DNA of 64,000 bases from an uncultured Pseudomonadales bacterium (GCA_947487765.1 CANKXO010000001.1:930001-994000); one strand, 5' to 3'; shown: positions 29,686 through 39,744, counted from the stretch's first letter. The notes: generated from the sequence alone by a model not told the origin. Made by a program: numbers and translations.

Positions 29686-30105
29686 TTATTTCAGTAAAGA
29701 ACCACCGCCCCATAATACAGAATATGCTTCACAGTGAATCAGTACTGAAGCATAAGTATTCAAATCAATATTGGCCGGGATTTCATATTCTTGTGCGCCT
29801 CTAGAGGATTTTAAAGGGCTTATTTTAATTGATGAACTATCAACAGTACTGCCTTTTACTTTATCAATATTTAATTTTGACAGATAAATTTTTAAGTCAG
29901 GTCCGCTTTTAGTTTTAAAGGCTTGATCAAGCACCAGAAAGGTTTTGCCATCGCGCTTTACGACTTCCCATGAACCTTTAATGGAGTATTTTTTATTGAC
30001 CCAATCACCTGAATGAGTTGTTACATTTTCTGCATACAAGCTCATACTCATTAAGGTAAAAAAACATACTATAGCTAACTGTAACGTTGTCTGTAATGTT
30101 TTCAT
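29686..30105 (-). CDS. DM13 domain exported protein
   Basis: A 139-residue precursor with a signal peptide ending near SLYAEN. It is essentially a single DM13 domain: THSGDWVNKKYSIKGSWEVV, the SGPDLKIYLS core and VLIHCEAYSVLWGGGSL with the conserved Cys. DM13 domains are proposed to take part in redox or electron transfer and often sit beside DOMON or cytochrome b561 modules. That agrees with the cytochrome b561-YceI gene next door. Probable first gene of a pair with DUF3047. Confidence 0.88.
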   Translation of the reverse strand: MKTLQTTLQLAIVCFFTLMSMSLYAENVTTHSGDWVNKKYSIKGSWEVVKRDGKTFLVLDQAFKTKSGPDLKIYLSKLNIDKVKGSTVDSSSIKISPLKSSRGAQEYEIPANIDLNTYASVLIHCEAYSVLWGGGSLLK

Positions 30106-30206
30106 GCTCGTTATCTCCAGTCGTGATATGCACCTTTCACTTTAGGACATAGATATTCTCTACAAAGTTCAACTATGGCTTTTCTCAAATACAGGTAAGG
30201 GGTTTA

Positions 30207-30251
30207 TCAATAGATATTTTAGTTGTATTATACAACTAAAATATCTATTGA
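30207..30251 (+). promoter_or_regulatory. 45-bp perfect dyad, likely MarR-type operator
   Basis: Arms of 21 bp at 30207-30227 and 30231-30251 are perfectly complementary around a TTA spacer. The centre reads AGTTGTA-TTA-TACAACT, matching the TTG...CAA symmetry of MarR-family sites. It ends 11 bp before the TTG start of the MarR-GNAT gene, so it is placed to repress that gene and possibly the divergent DM13 gene. Confidence 0.7.
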
Positions 30252-30261
30252 GAGAATTGCC

Positions 30262-31218
30262 TTGAAAACTGATGACATATTGACTGATAAAGTGAGGGAA
30301 GCCTCAAGAAAGCTAGTACGCGAGTTCGGTTTTATGAATTCGACGATTGCGTCAACGTCGCTGGCTCCATCCTCATTGCATACATTACTTGAGATTGATA
30401 CTAAAGGTCCTCAGACAGCGACTGAATTATGTGCAAAATTGAATTTGGAGAAATCAAGTATCAGCCGACTGTTAAAAAAGCTTGTTGAAGCTGGCCTGAT
30501 TAAGGAAGTTAGTCATCAGTTGGATGCTCGTAGTAAGTGCTTGAAATTAACTCAAAAAGGGTGTGAAACAGTGCAAGTTGCTCATCAGCACGCTTCGACA
30601 CAAGCACGAGAGGCATTAAACCTGCTACCTTTGACCACGCAAAAAGCGGTATTAGAGGGCCTTTCAAGCTATGCAGCAGCTTTGGAAGCGGTTAAAAACC
30701 AGAAAGATGTCACTAGAACACACAATATCAAAATAATAAATGGTTATCGTAGTGGTGTTATTGGCCGTATTGCGTATTTATTCTCGATATATTTTTCTAG
30801 CCATTATGAATTTGGGCAGTATTTTGAAGCCAAGGTGGCCACTGAACTGGCAGAGTTTACAAGTAGGCTTGAAAACCCTAAAAATCAAATTTGGATTGCA
30901 GAGAAAAATGAAGAAATTCTCGGCTCAATAGTTATTGATGCTGAAGATATAGAGGATGAAGCCATAGCACATCTGCGTTGGTTTATTATGGATGAGCGCT
31001 TACGCGGAACAGGAATAGGACAAGAACTATTGGACAAGGCAGTTAAGTTCTGTGATGAACATGGCTTTAAAGAAATCCATTTATGGACTGTAAAGGGTTT
31101 GGATGCCGCTAGTCATTTATACGATAAGTATAACTTTGTGATCACCGAAGAGCTTGTCGATAAGCAATGGGGCAAAGAAGCCGTTGAGCATAAAAGGGTA
31201 AGGGTGCATAAAAAATAA
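30262..31218 (+). CDS. MarR regulator fused to GNAT acetyltransferase
   Basis: A 318-residue two-domain protein. The TTG at 30262 is preferred, with GAGAGAA just upstream; a TTG at 30223 would start inside the large dyad. Residues about 10-150 are a MarR winged helix (TATELCAKLNLEKSSISRLLKKLVEAGLIKEVSHQLDARSKCLKLTQKG). Residues about 165-318 are a GNAT domain with the acetyl-CoA loop RGTGIGQELLDKAVKFC and LDAASHLYDKYNF. The fusion is known in bacteria. The acetyl acceptor and ligand are unknown. Confidence 0.92.
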   Translation: MKTDDILTDKVREASRKLVREFGFMNSTIASTSLAPSSLHTLLEIDTKGPQTATELCAKLNLEKSSISRLLKKLVEAGLIKEVSHQLDARSKCLKLTQKGCETVQVAHQHASTQAREALNLLPLTTQKAVLEGLSSYAAALEAVKNQKDVTRTHNIKIINGYRSGVIGRIAYLFSIYFSSHYEFGQYFEAKVATELAEFTSRLENPKNQIWIAEKNEEILGSIVIDAEDIEDEAIAHLRWFIMDERLRGTGIGQELLDKAVKFCDEHGFKEIHLWTVKGLDAASHLYDKYNFVITEELVDKQWGKEAVEHKRVRVHKK

Positions 31219-31222
31219 TGTT

Positions 31223-31681
31223 TTAAGCGCGCTTAATCATTTTGATATGAGGAATGCCGTCCTCATCATAAGGCTCAGATACCGTTTTAAACTCGAGAGA
31301 GGCATAAAACCTTTCAAGGTGTTGCTGTGCTGAAATTTTAATGCTTTGCCCTTGATATTGATCATTAATTATTGCGATTGCCCTTTCGATTAATGCCTTT
31401 CCTAAACCAATACCTCGAGCACTTTTTGCAACGACGACCCTGCCTATAGCAACTTCCTTATCGTCAATATGGCTAGGAATAATGCGTAAATAAGCAGAAA
31501 GGTATGGGGTTTGAGGGTCAGAATGATTCCAGGTTAAAATATGATATGCCTCTTTATCAATGTCATCTATATCTTGATAAATACAATTTTGCTCGATAAT
31601 AAAGACTTGTTGACGAAGTTTTAAAACTTCAAAGAGGTCATTGCTTGAAAGCTCAGAAAATGTTTTCTGTTCACATATCAT
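31223..31681 (-). CDS. elaA: ElaA family GNAT acetyltransferase
   Basis: A 152-residue protein, the same size as E. coli ElaA. Conserved parts are LFEVLKLRQQVFIIEQNCIYQDIDDIDKEA, LSAYLRIIP, GRVVVAKSARGIGLGKALIERAI and the C-terminal DEDGIPHIKMIK. It transfers an acetyl group from acetyl-CoA; the substrate is unknown. It starts 4 nt after the CYTH gene, indicating co-transcription. Confidence 0.9.
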   Translation of the reverse strand: MICEQKTFSELSSNDLFEVLKLRQQVFIIEQNCIYQDIDDIDKEAYHILTWNHSDPQTPYLSAYLRIIPSHIDDKEVAIGRVVVAKSARGIGLGKALIERAIAIINDQYQGQSIKISAQQHLERFYASLEFKTVSEPYDEDGIPHIKMIKRA

Positions 31682-31685
31682 ATTG

Positions 31686-32153
31686 TCACTTCCATGCTTT
31701 GAAAGGATAGTTTAGTAGGTTTGAGTTATAGTATTTCTCATCGCCGCTTACTTCTATTGTTATCCATTCAGGAATATCGATACTTTCATTTTCATCAGTG
31801 AGTTCAATTTCTGCAACTGCTAAGCCATCGTTGTCGCCATGAAAAATATCGATTTCCCACGTATGTTTCGATAAGGGTATTAAGTAACGTGTCTTTTCTA
31901 TGACAGGGCCATTACAAAGCTCTGTGATCATTTCCTCTGCATCTTTAACGGGTATTTGATATTCGAACTCGGTTCGGGTAATTCCTTTATTTTCTCCCTT
32001 AAGTGTAAGATAAGCATTCTTATCCGCCATTCTTATTCTAACAACGGTGTTATTTGTTGTAGAAATATATCCTTGTTTGATTGTGATTCCATTGTCTAAA
32101 TTATTTAGCTTTTGGAGGTCGATTAAAAACTTTCTTTCTATTTCTTTTGGCAT
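31686..32153 (-). CDS. CYTH domain protein, inorganic triphosphatase-like
   Basis: A 155-residue CYTH-fold protein. The signature ExExK appears at once (Glu4-Ile-Glu6-Arg-Lys8). VVRIRMADKNAYLTLKG, TRTEFEYQIP, KTRYLIP, WEIDIFHGDNDGLAVAEIEL and WITIEVSGDEKYYNSNL complete the tunnel of charged strands. Small single-domain CYTH proteins such as Nitrosomonas NeuTTM hydrolyse tripolyphosphate with Mg. Adenylate cyclase activity is less likely at this size. Middle gene of a three-gene minus-strand cluster. Confidence 0.92.
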   Translation of the reverse strand: MPKEIERKFLIDLQKLNNLDNGITIKQGYISTTNNTVVRIRMADKNAYLTLKGENKGITRTEFEYQIPVKDAEEMITELCNGPVIEKTRYLIPLSKHTWEIDIFHGDNDGLAVAEIELTDENESIDIPEWITIEVSGDEKYYNSNLLNYPFKAWK

Positions 32154-32210
32154 TAATTTTTCTTCTGCAGGATATTAAATACGGTAAATCGTATGGTGGG
32201 GTAACTATAT

Positions 32211-32780
32211 TCAAATAGTTTTTACCATAAGAATTGCATCACCAGTGAAATGAATTAATGGGTGAGGGTAGATAGCTTCTCTATTAATTTCTTTGTATCC
32301 ATTTCTTTCGTATAATTTTTTTGCTCCAATATTTTTCTCAAATACAATAAGGCTTACTTTTGTAAACCCTTTTTTATGAGCATGCTCTTCTGCAAGTGAT
32401 AGCAGTTGTGTTCCTATACCATTTCCTCGGTGTTCCGGAAATAATGCTATCCCACAGATATAATAACTGTTGTCTTCCTCTAAGTTGCAGTAAGGAGCAA
32501 GAACAGGGTCTTCCTCCTGTTCAGTCGGGTCTACGTGCATTGGAAATGCAACCAGCATTCCGATAATATTCCCTTTATTTTCTACAATAGTGCAATTCTG
32601 GTAACTAAACGCTGTATTTTCTCTTTCATAACGTTTTTGGCCAACAACCAATATATCTTCGTTTGGTTCAGCCAATTTTGTCCAGATATAATCTGCTACT
32701 CCATCAGAAGAGATACTGTAAAGTGCAGCAATTGCAGAACAATCTTGTTTGGTTGCTGGTCTTATGATCGGCTGATTCAT
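32211..32780 (-). CDS. GNAT family N-acetyltransferase
   Basis: A 189-residue protein with IRPATKQDCSAIAALYS at the N-terminus, an acetyl-CoA-binding RGNGIGTQLLSLAEEHAHKKGF at about residues 118-140, and IGAKKLYERNGYKEI near the C-terminus. A segment of roughly 30 acidic residues (DPTEQEEDPVLAPYCNLEEDN) separates the halves. The substrate is unknown. It lies 57 nt upstream of the CYTH gene. A GGAG-like site (AGGAGATAC on the minus strand) precedes the ATG. Confidence 0.88.
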   Translation of the reverse strand: MNQPIIRPATKQDCSAIAALYSISSDGVADYIWTKLAEPNEDILVVGQKRYERENTAFSYQNCTIVENKGNIIGMLVAFPMHVDPTEQEEDPVLAPYCNLEEDNSYYICGIALFPEHRGNGIGTQLLSLAEEHAHKKGFTKVSLIVFEKNIGAKKLYERNGYKEINREAIYPHPLIHFTGDAILMVKTI

Positions 32781-32938
32781 TTAAGTATCTCCTAATAATT
32801 GAGCCTAAACCTAGTTAAGCTCCTATTTCCTCATGTATTTTTGTCTGAATATATTGCTGTTATCAGTATATTGCAAGGTCGACTCTAATACGTCTTTCCA
32901 GTATCCTTGCACGGATTTAGCCAGCCATTTTTATTCTT

Positions 32939-33955
32939 ATGTATTCATTATTGCGAAAAGCACTATTTTCTCTTGATCCAGAAGCTTCTCATGATTTCAG
33001 CCTGGATATGCTAGGTGCGGCTGAGCGCCTGCATTTGATGAAATTATGTTCACCTAATTTACCTGCTGACCCGAAGCTATTGATGGGGTTGCGCTTTGAA
33101 AACCCCGTAGGCTTGGCCGCTGGGCTAGATAAAAATGGTGATTATTTCAATGCACTAGGCCAGCTTGGTTTTGGCTTTGTAGAAATAGGCACAATTACTC
33201 CTAAACCACAGCCCGGGAATGATAAGCCCAGAATGTTTCGTTTGGTTGAGCATGAAGCAATTATTAATCGTATGGGGTTTAATAATAAAGGCGTTGAGTA
33301 TTTAGTAGGGCGTGTTAAAAAGCGCCGCTATTCGGGCATATTAGGCATTAATATTGGCAAAAATAAAGTCACGCCAGAAGAAGAGGCCTTAAGTGATTAC
33401 CAAATTGCGATGGCTGCGGTTTATCCTTATGCAGACTATATTACTGTCAATATATCGTCCCCCAATACGCCGGGACTCCGCAACCTACAATTTGGCGATA
33501 ACCTTAAAAAACTATTGTCCGGCTTAAAAGAGACACAGCAGCAACTAGCTACAGAGTATGGAAGGTACAGGCCTGTTGTTGTCAAGATTGCGCCCGATAT
33601 GACCGAGGAAGAAATCAAGTCAGTCAGTGAAACGTTTGCTGCTAATGAGATAGATGGTGTGATTGCAACCAATACAACACTTGATCGTACAGCCGTTAAA
33701 GATAGCCCTCATGCTCAAGAGGCGGGTGGTTTGAGCGGTGCACCTTTAACTGATGCCTCTACAAATGTCATAGCCCAGTTGCGCGGTCATCTGGGGAAGC
33801 TACCGATTATTGGAGTAGGAGGCATTATGCAGGGTAGTGATGCTGTAGCGAAGATAGAAGCTGGTGCAGACTTAGTTCAAGTTTATTCAGGCTTTATCTA
33901 CCGAGGCCCAGAATTAATTAAAGATGCGCGAATTGCGCTTCTAGAATCCCGTTAG
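32939..33955 (+). CDS. pyrD: Dihydroorotate dehydrogenase, quinone-dependent
   Basis: A 338-residue class 2 enzyme (E. coli 336). The N-terminal membrane-associating helical segment is MYSLLRKALFSLDPEASHDF. The FMN barrel has GLAAGLDKNGDYF, VEIGTITPKPQPGN, NRMGFNNKG, and VNISSPNTPGLRNLQ, which contains the class 2 catalytic serine. The C-terminus has GVGGIMQGSDAVAKI and LVQVYSGFIYRGP. It oxidises dihydroorotate to orotate, passing electrons to membrane quinones. It lies 15 nt upstream of rlmKL, so it is probably co-transcribed with it. Confidence 0.97.
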   Translation: MYSLLRKALFSLDPEASHDFSLDMLGAAERLHLMKLCSPNLPADPKLLMGLRFENPVGLAAGLDKNGDYFNALGQLGFGFVEIGTITPKPQPGNDKPRMFRLVEHEAIINRMGFNNKGVEYLVGRVKKRRYSGILGINIGKNKVTPEEEALSDYQIAMAAVYPYADYITVNISSPNTPGLRNLQFGDNLKKLLSGLKETQQQLATEYGRYRPVVVKIAPDMTEEEIKSVSETFAANEIDGVIATNTTLDRTAVKDSPHAQEAGGLSGAPLTDASTNVIAQLRGHLGKLPIIGVGGIMQGSDAVAKIEAGADLVQVYSGFIYRGPELIKDARIALLESR

Positions 33956-33970
33956 GAGTCATTATATTTA

Positions 33971-36223
33971 ATGGTTACTCAGTACTTTGCTGCTTGTCCT
34001 AAGGGATTGGAAAACTTACTGTTCAATGAGCTTAAAGCCCTTGGTGCTGACGACGTCCGCGAAACCGTTGCGGGTGTGTATTTTAGTGGTGATACCAGCT
34101 TGCTTTATAAAGCCTGCATGTGGTCTCGTTTAGCGAATAAAATATTATTGCCGTTGACAGCGTTTTCAGTAAGTGATGAACAAGCGTTATATCAAGGAAT
34201 ATATTCATTAGCCTGGGAAGAGCATCTTGATATCGATGGAACCTTTAAAGTTGATTTTTTAGGGACAAATCAGTCTATTCGTAATACCCAGTTTGGTGCT
34301 GTTCGTGTCAAAGATGCCATTGTGGATCGTTTTCAAAAACAGCGTGGTGCACGTCCCTCTATTGATAAAAAACAGCCTGATCTCATTATCAATGTCCGCC
34401 TTAGTAAAGGTAAAGTACATGTCAGTCTTGATCTTTCTGGGCAAAGTTTACATCGTCGTGGGTACCGGCAAAGGCAGGGTGAGGCTCCACTAAAGGAGAA
34501 TTTAGCCTGTGCCGTTTTATTGCGGGCACAATGGCCAATGATTACCGAGCAGGGAGGTTTCTTGATTGACCCCATGTGTGGTTCGGGTACTTTGTTGATT
34601 GAAGGTTTTATGATGGCTGCAGATATCGCGCCTGGGTTAATGCGTTCATATCAATCCTGGGGGTTTACGCAATGGCAGCAGTTTGATAAAAATCTCTGGG
34701 ATGATGTAATTACTGAGGCAAAGTTACGTAAACAAGTCGGTATTAAAAAATGTATTGAGAATGGTTTTGAATGCCGAGGCTATGATCGCGATTGGCGAGT
34801 AGTTAATGCAGCTGAGAGTAATATTGAACGGGCAGGTTTTGAGGAGTGGATTCGTGTCAGCTGCAAGCCTATTGAAGAGTTTATCAAGCCGACCCATAAA
34901 CCTATGAGCACAGGCTTGCTGATTGCTAACCCACCTTATGGGGAGCGATTAGGGGAAGAAAAAGAATTAGAGCCAGTCTATCAGCAACTCGGAAAAGTAT
35001 TGCGAGAAGATTTCATTGGATGGCAAGCCTGTATTATCACTTCTAATCAAAACCTAGCCAAAAAAATGGCCATTAGGGCCCAGAAAAAGTATAAGTTCTG
35101 GAATGGCACTATTCCTGCGGAAGTGCTCACATTTTCTATTCAGCCTGAGAATTTTTTCAAAGAAATAGAAAATATATCGTCTACAAATTCGTCAGGCAAG
35201 CCATTAAACATTTCATCGAAAATCACATTCGATGACTTGTCAGAAGGCAGTAAAATGGTATGTAATCGCTTAAAGAAAAATAAAAAGCAATTAAGTAAGT
35301 GGTTGAAAAAGGAATCCATTGAATGTTATCGCTTATATGATGCAGATATGCCTGAATATGCTGCTGCAATAGATATTTACGCTAATAATGTTCATGTACA
35401 GGAATATGCTGCACCAAATTCTGTGGATGAGAATAAAGCAACGCAGCGCTTTCAAGATTTATTAGATGCTGTAACGGTTGCCCTTGATGTCGATAGTGAT
35501 CACCTATTTATTAAACAACGCCGGCGTAATAAAGGTAAGCAGCAGTACGAAAAAGAGAAGTTTAATAACAGTTACGGTGATGCACGTGCGCCTATTGCAG
35601 TAGCAGAAGGAAAAGCATCGTTGCTTGTTGATTTGTGGTCTTATCTTGATACAGGTTTGTTTTTGGACCACCGACCTGTCAGAAAAATGATTGCTTCCAT
35701 GGCAGCAGGAAAACAGTTTCTAAATTTATTTTGCTATACGGCAACAGCAACCGTACATGCTGTTTTGGGCGATGAACAATCGGGTAAGAGTGGTGCAACC
35801 AGCAGTATAAGCGTCGATATGTCAAAAACCTATATCGATTGGGCGCGGGAGAATTATAAAGCGAATAATATCAATCTCGAAAGGCATCAACTAATACAGC
35901 AAGATTGTTTAAGATGGCTTCAAAGCTGTCGACAAGGTTTTGATGTGATTTTACTCGATCCTCCTAGCTTCTCTAATTCCAAACGGATGGAGGATGTCTT
36001 AGACATCCAGCGAGATCATGCCGGCTTAATTAAGCGCTGTATGGAGTTGCTAAACCCTGAAGGTACACTTATATTTTCTAATAACTTGCGTTCGTTTACC
36101 TTAGACGAAATGGCATTAACAAACTATGCCGTTAAAAATATTACTGAAAAAACGTTAGACCCAGACTTTCAACGAAATCGTAAAATTCATCACTGTTGGT
36201 TAATTAAAAATACCAATCAATGA
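33971..36223 (+). CDS. rlmL: 23S rRNA methyltransferase RlmKL (m2G2445 and m7G2069)
   Basis: A 750-residue bifunctional methyltransferase, about 50 residues longer than E. coli RlmKL (702). The N-terminal THUMP domain is followed by the RlmL domain with DPMCGSGTLLIEGFMMAADIAPG near residue 200 and the catalytic NPPYGERLGEE near 319. The RlmK domain has FLNLFCYTATATVHAVLGD near 582 and DPPSFSNSKRM near 662. Extra length comes partly from a Ser/Lys-rich linker between the two (about residues 398-440). It modifies 23S rRNA during 50S assembly. Confidence 0.96.
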   Translation: MVTQYFAACPKGLENLLFNELKALGADDVRETVAGVYFSGDTSLLYKACMWSRLANKILLPLTAFSVSDEQALYQGIYSLAWEEHLDIDGTFKVDFLGTNQSIRNTQFGAVRVKDAIVDRFQKQRGARPSIDKKQPDLIINVRLSKGKVHVSLDLSGQSLHRRGYRQRQGEAPLKENLACAVLLRAQWPMITEQGGFLIDPMCGSGTLLIEGFMMAADIAPGLMRSYQSWGFTQWQQFDKNLWDDVITEAKLRKQVGIKKCIENGFECRGYDRDWRVVNAAESNIERAGFEEWIRVSCKPIEEFIKPTHKPMSTGLLIANPPYGERLGEEKELEPVYQQLGKVLREDFIGWQACIITSNQNLAKKMAIRAQKKYKFWNGTIPAEVLTFSIQPENFFKEIENISSTNSSGKPLNISSKITFDDLSEGSKMVCNRLKKNKKQLSKWLKKESIECYRLYDADMPEYAAAIDIYANNVHVQEYAAPNSVDENKATQRFQDLLDAVTVALDVDSDHLFIKQRRRNKGKQQYEKEKFNNSYGDARAPIAVAEGKASLLVDLWSYLDTGLFLDHRPVRKMIASMAAGKQFLNLFCYTATATVHAVLGDEQSGKSGATSSISVDMSKTYIDWARENYKANNINLERHQLIQQDCLRWLQSCRQGFDVILLDPPSFSNSKRMEDVLDIQRDHAGLIKRCMELLNPEGTLIFSNNLRSFTLDEMALTNYAVKNITEKTLDPDFQRNRKIHHCWLIKNTNQ

Positions 36224-36248
36224 TGTATGACGATGAGCCATTACTAAT

Positions 36249-38246
36249 ATGAATAAATCTTTTCAAGTTGTCAGTGAATTTGAACCAGCCGGTGATCAGC
36301 CCGAAGCCATTCGAAAATTAGTCGACGGTATAGAAAGTGGGTTAGCACACCAAACCTTATTGGGTGTTACTGGTTCAGGTAAAACATTTACTATTGCGAA
36401 TGTTATTCAAGAAATTAATCGTCCAACGATGATTATGGCGCATAACAAAACTCTTGCAGCACAACTCTATGGAGAGTTTAAAGAATTTTTCCCTAATAAT
36501 TCCGTTGAATACTTTGTTTCTTACTACGATTATTATCAACCAGAAGCGTATGTACCATCATCCGATACATTTATTGAAAAAGATGCTTCGGTTAATGAGC
36601 ATATAGAGCAAATGAGGTTGTCGGCAACCAAGGCATTAATGGAGCGCAAAGATGCTATTGTCGTGGCAACAGTATCGGCTATTTATGGTTTGGGTGACCC
36701 TGATGCATATTTAAAAATGGTCTTGCATCTCACTCGTGGTGATCAAATTAATCAACGGGATATCTTACGTCGTTTAGCTGAATTACAATACAGCCGTAAT
36801 GATGCCGTATTTCAACGGGCAACTTATCGAGTTCGTGGTGATGTAATCGACGTGTTTCCAGCGGATTCTGATAGTGAAGCATTGAGAATAGAACTGTTTG
36901 ATGACGAGGTAGAACAGCTTACTTTATTCGATCCATTAACTGGCGAAAGTTTACAAAAATTGCCACGGTTTACCATTTATCCTAAATCTCATTATGTAAC
37001 ACCCCGACAACGTATCGTTGATGCGATTGACCATATTAAAGAAGAGTTAAAAGAACGTTTAGAGCAATTGCGCAGTAATAATAAGCTAGTCGAAGCACAG
37101 CGGTTAGAGCAACGTGTTAAATACGATGTAGAGATGATGCAGGAGTTAGGTTATACCACGGGCATAGAAAACTATTCGCGTTACCTTTCCGGACGAAATA
37201 CTGGCGAGCCGCCACCAACATTGTTTGATTATTTACCACGTGATGCACTATTAGTACTCGATGAATCTCATGTCACTGTCCCGCAAATCGGCGGGATGTA
37301 TCGTGGTGATCGCTCTCGCAAAGAGACATTAGTGGAATATGGTTTTCGCTTACCATCAGCTTTAGATAATCGCCCCTTACGTTTTGATGAGTGGGAAGCC
37401 TTAGCGCCGCAAATGATTTTCGTTTCTGCAACACCTCGACAATATGAAGAAGAGCATGCTGGACAAGTGGTCGAGCAGGTTGTGCGGCCTACTGGCTTGA
37501 TTGATCCAGAAATCGATGTCAGGCCAGCAGGTACGCAGGTGGATGACTGTATGTCAGAAATCCGCTTGCGTGTTGCTGTAGATGAGCGCATTTTAGTTAC
37601 TGTATTAACTAAACGAATGGCTGAAGATTTAACGGATTACTTGCAAGATCATGGTATCCGCGTGCGTTATTTACATTCAGATATTGATACGGTTGAGCGA
37701 GTTGAAATCATTCGCGATCTGCGTTTAGGCGAATTTGATGTATTGGTTGGTATTAATCTGCTACGAGAAGGCTTGGATATGCCGGAGGTTTCCCTTGTTT
37801 GTATTATGGATGCAGACAAAGAAGGTTTCTTGCGTTCTGAAAGCTCTTTAATACAAACTATTGGCCGAGCGGCACGTCACTTAAATGGGAAAGCAATTCT
37901 TTATGCCGATAAAGTAACAGGGTCTATGCAGCGCGCAATGGACGAAACAAAGCGTCGTCGTGATAAACAAGTTGCGTTTAACGAAGAACATAATATACAG
38001 CCTAAAGGTATTAACAAAAAAATTGCTGATATCATGGAAGGTGCTGTTGTCATTGGCAAGGGCAAGAAACGTAAAGTGGCTGAGCAAAATGCAGCGTATA
38101 CACTGGATAGCAAAGATCAGGCGAAACCGGCTTGGGAACAAGTAAAAATATTAGAAGAAAAAATGTATCAGGCTGCTAAGGACTTGGATTTTGAACAAGC
38201 AGCTGCAATTCGCGATCAGATCAAAATGTTAAAAATAAACCAGTAG
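36249..38246 (+). CDS. uvrB: Excinuclease ABC subunit B
   Basis: A 665-residue UvrB. Walker A is GVTGSGKT (residues 39-46). The beta-hairpin that clamps damaged DNA contains [13 protein letters not shown]. The DEAD-type motif is [18 protein letters not shown]. The helicase C motif is [19 protein letters not shown], and the C-terminal UVR domain [23 protein letters not shown] contacts UvrC. It acts in nucleotide excision repair. It lies 25 nt after rlmKL on the same strand; no LexA-type box was recognised immediately upstream, so it may rely partly on the upstream promoter. Confidence 0.98.
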   Translation: MNKSFQVVSEFEPAGDQPEAIRKLVDGIESGLAHQTLLGVTGSGKTFTIANVIQEINRPTMIMAHNKTLAAQLYGEFKEFFPNNSVEYFVSYYDYYQPEAYVPSSDTFIEKDASVNEHIEQMRLSATKALMERKDAIVVATVSAIYGLGDPDAYLKMVLHLTRGDQINQRDILRRLAELQYSRNDAVFQRATYRVRGDVIDVFPADSDSEALRIELFDDEVEQLTLFDPLTGESLQKLPRFTIYPKSHYVTPRQRIVDAIDHIKEELKERLEQLRSNNKLVEAQRLEQRVKYDVEMMQELGYTTGIENYSRYLSGRNTGEPPPTLFDYLPRDALLVLDESHVTVPQIGGMYRGDRSRKETLVEYGFRLPSALDNRPLRFDEWEALAPQMIFVSATPRQYEEEHAGQVVEQVVRPTGLIDPEIDVRPAGTQVDDCMSEIRLRVAVDERILVTVLTKRMAEDLTDYLQDHGIRVRYLHSDIDTVERVEIIRDLRLGEFDVLVGINLLREGLDMPEVSLVCIMDADKEGFLRSESSLIQTIGRAARHLNGKAILYADKVTGSMQRAMDETKRRRDKQVAFNEEHNIQPKGINKKIADIMEGAVVIGKGKKRKVAEQNAAYTLDSKDQAKPAWEQVKILEEKMYQAAKDLDFEQAAAIRDQIKMLKINQ

Positions 38247-38436
38247 TTATTTAGAGAGATTTTTTCTAACACATAATGTTAAAAAAGAGGATGGATTTTA
38301 GTTTTTTTACTCAGTTGGAAGCTTCATAACTATTCGCTATAATTTAAGCATTATTAAATAATACTGTTTGTATGATTGAAATATACATTGTTTATTATGC
38401 ATTCTCTAATACCACTTGCGACGAAGTTGATTACTA

Positions 38437-39621
38437 ATGTCAAAAACATCACGATTAAAAATAGCTTATTTATGTGAAACAAACCCTAGTGAAACACTGA
38501 ACCACTCGGGTGGAAATACTAAAATCTTTAACGCCTTACAAGACTATGTTGGTGACGTAACATATTTGGGTGAAAGTTGGGGGATGGTCGAATTTGTCAG
38601 GAAGCTAATTAATAAAATGCCTTTGCCTATTATTTTGCGTTTAAGGTTTCGTACTCATTGGTTTCTATCCTCTATTATTGCTCGTCGTATCTATAAAGAA
38701 TTAAAAAAAGAACAGTATGATGTCGTATTTTGCTCTTATGGCTTTTATTGTTTATCAAATTTAAAACTCCCTTATCCAATCCCTGTTGTATTTACCTCAG
38801 ATGCAACATTTACAGCCTATAAGTATTCGAAAGTAGGGCAGCAATTCGAGTCTTTTTTCTCCTTGTCGCGTCGATTGGACCCACTGTTACGAAATGCGGA
38901 AGAGAAGGTTTATCAATCTGCAGACCTATTGCTATGGCCATCCCGCTGGATGAAAAATAGCGTTGATAAGTTGTTTAATTTGAGTGACGAGAAATCTCAT
39001 ATGGTGCATTGGGGGGCTAATATATTGCCGCCACCTCGTGATGATTTAATTACCCATAGTATTTCTAATCAGCAAGTAGAGTTGTTATTGGTAGGACGGG
39101 ACTGGTTCCCTAAAGGTGGACCAGTAGTTTTTGAAACGCTGAAACTCCTATTGGATAAAGGTGTTAACGCCCACCTTTCCGTTGTGGGCTGTGTTCCTCC
39201 AGATGAGCATATTCATGAAAAAATGACGATATACCCTCAACTCAATAAAAACATACCTGAAGAGTACGAGACTTTTACCTCTCTATACAAAAATGCTCAT
39301 TTCTTTGTCATGCCTTCCTATGAAGCCTATGGCTTTGCTTTCTGTGAAGCGAGTGCCTATGGTTTGCCGACACTATGTCTAGATGTAGGAGGCGTACCGA
39401 TTAAGCAAGGTGTTAATGGGCATGCCTTACCTGATGGTTCTACCCCTGCTGATTTTGCGGAAAAGATTGAGTACTACCTTAATTCGCCAGAGGAGTATGC
39501 CTCATTACAGGAATCAACTCGACATTATTATGAGGAACACCTCAATTGGGAAGCATGGGCAAACAAAGTTGCTGAGCTTGTACAAAGCAAGGTTCGAAGT
39601 AAGGTGACTGACTCGCCCTAA
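38437..39621 (+). CDS. Family 4-type (GT-B) glycosyltransferase
   Basis: A 394-residue protein with no signal peptide. The N-terminal Rossmann half includes IAYLCETNP and FCSYGFYCLSNLKLP. The C-terminal GT-B half includes LLVGRDWFPKGGPVVFETL and the donor-binding EX7E motif in MPSYEAYGFAFCEASAYGLPTLCLDVGGVP. The acceptor and sugar are unknown. It stands alone between uvrB and sohB rather than inside a polysaccharide cluster. Confidence 0.9.
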   Translation: MSKTSRLKIAYLCETNPSETLNHSGGNTKIFNALQDYVGDVTYLGESWGMVEFVRKLINKMPLPIILRLRFRTHWFLSSIIARRIYKELKKEQYDVVFCSYGFYCLSNLKLPYPIPVVFTSDATFTAYKYSKVGQQFESFFSLSRRLDPLLRNAEEKVYQSADLLLWPSRWMKNSVDKLFNLSDEKSHMVHWGANILPPPRDDLITHSISNQQVELLLVGRDWFPKGGPVVFETLKLLLDKGVNAHLSVVGCVPPDEHIHEKMTIYPQLNKNIPEEYETFTSLYKNAHFFVMPSYEAYGFAFCEASAYGLPTLCLDVGGVPIKQGVNGHALPDGSTPADFAEKIEYYLNSPEEYASLQESTRHYYEEHLNWEAWANKVAELVQSKVRSKVTDSP

Positions 39622-39744
39622 GCCCTTATATTGCAAGAAGTTTCCTTGTTATTAGCCTGATAGCAGGGTAATCTTAGCCTTGTTTATATAAGAATTAATA
39701 ACATATTTCTGTTGTCAGGGTATTTGGTAGATATAGGATTACAT

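Noticed and set aside
36100-36248. LexA box upstream of uvrB
   Set aside because: No CTGT-N8-ACAG sequence was found in the short spacer or the preceding coding end; promoters further upstream were not searched exhaustively.
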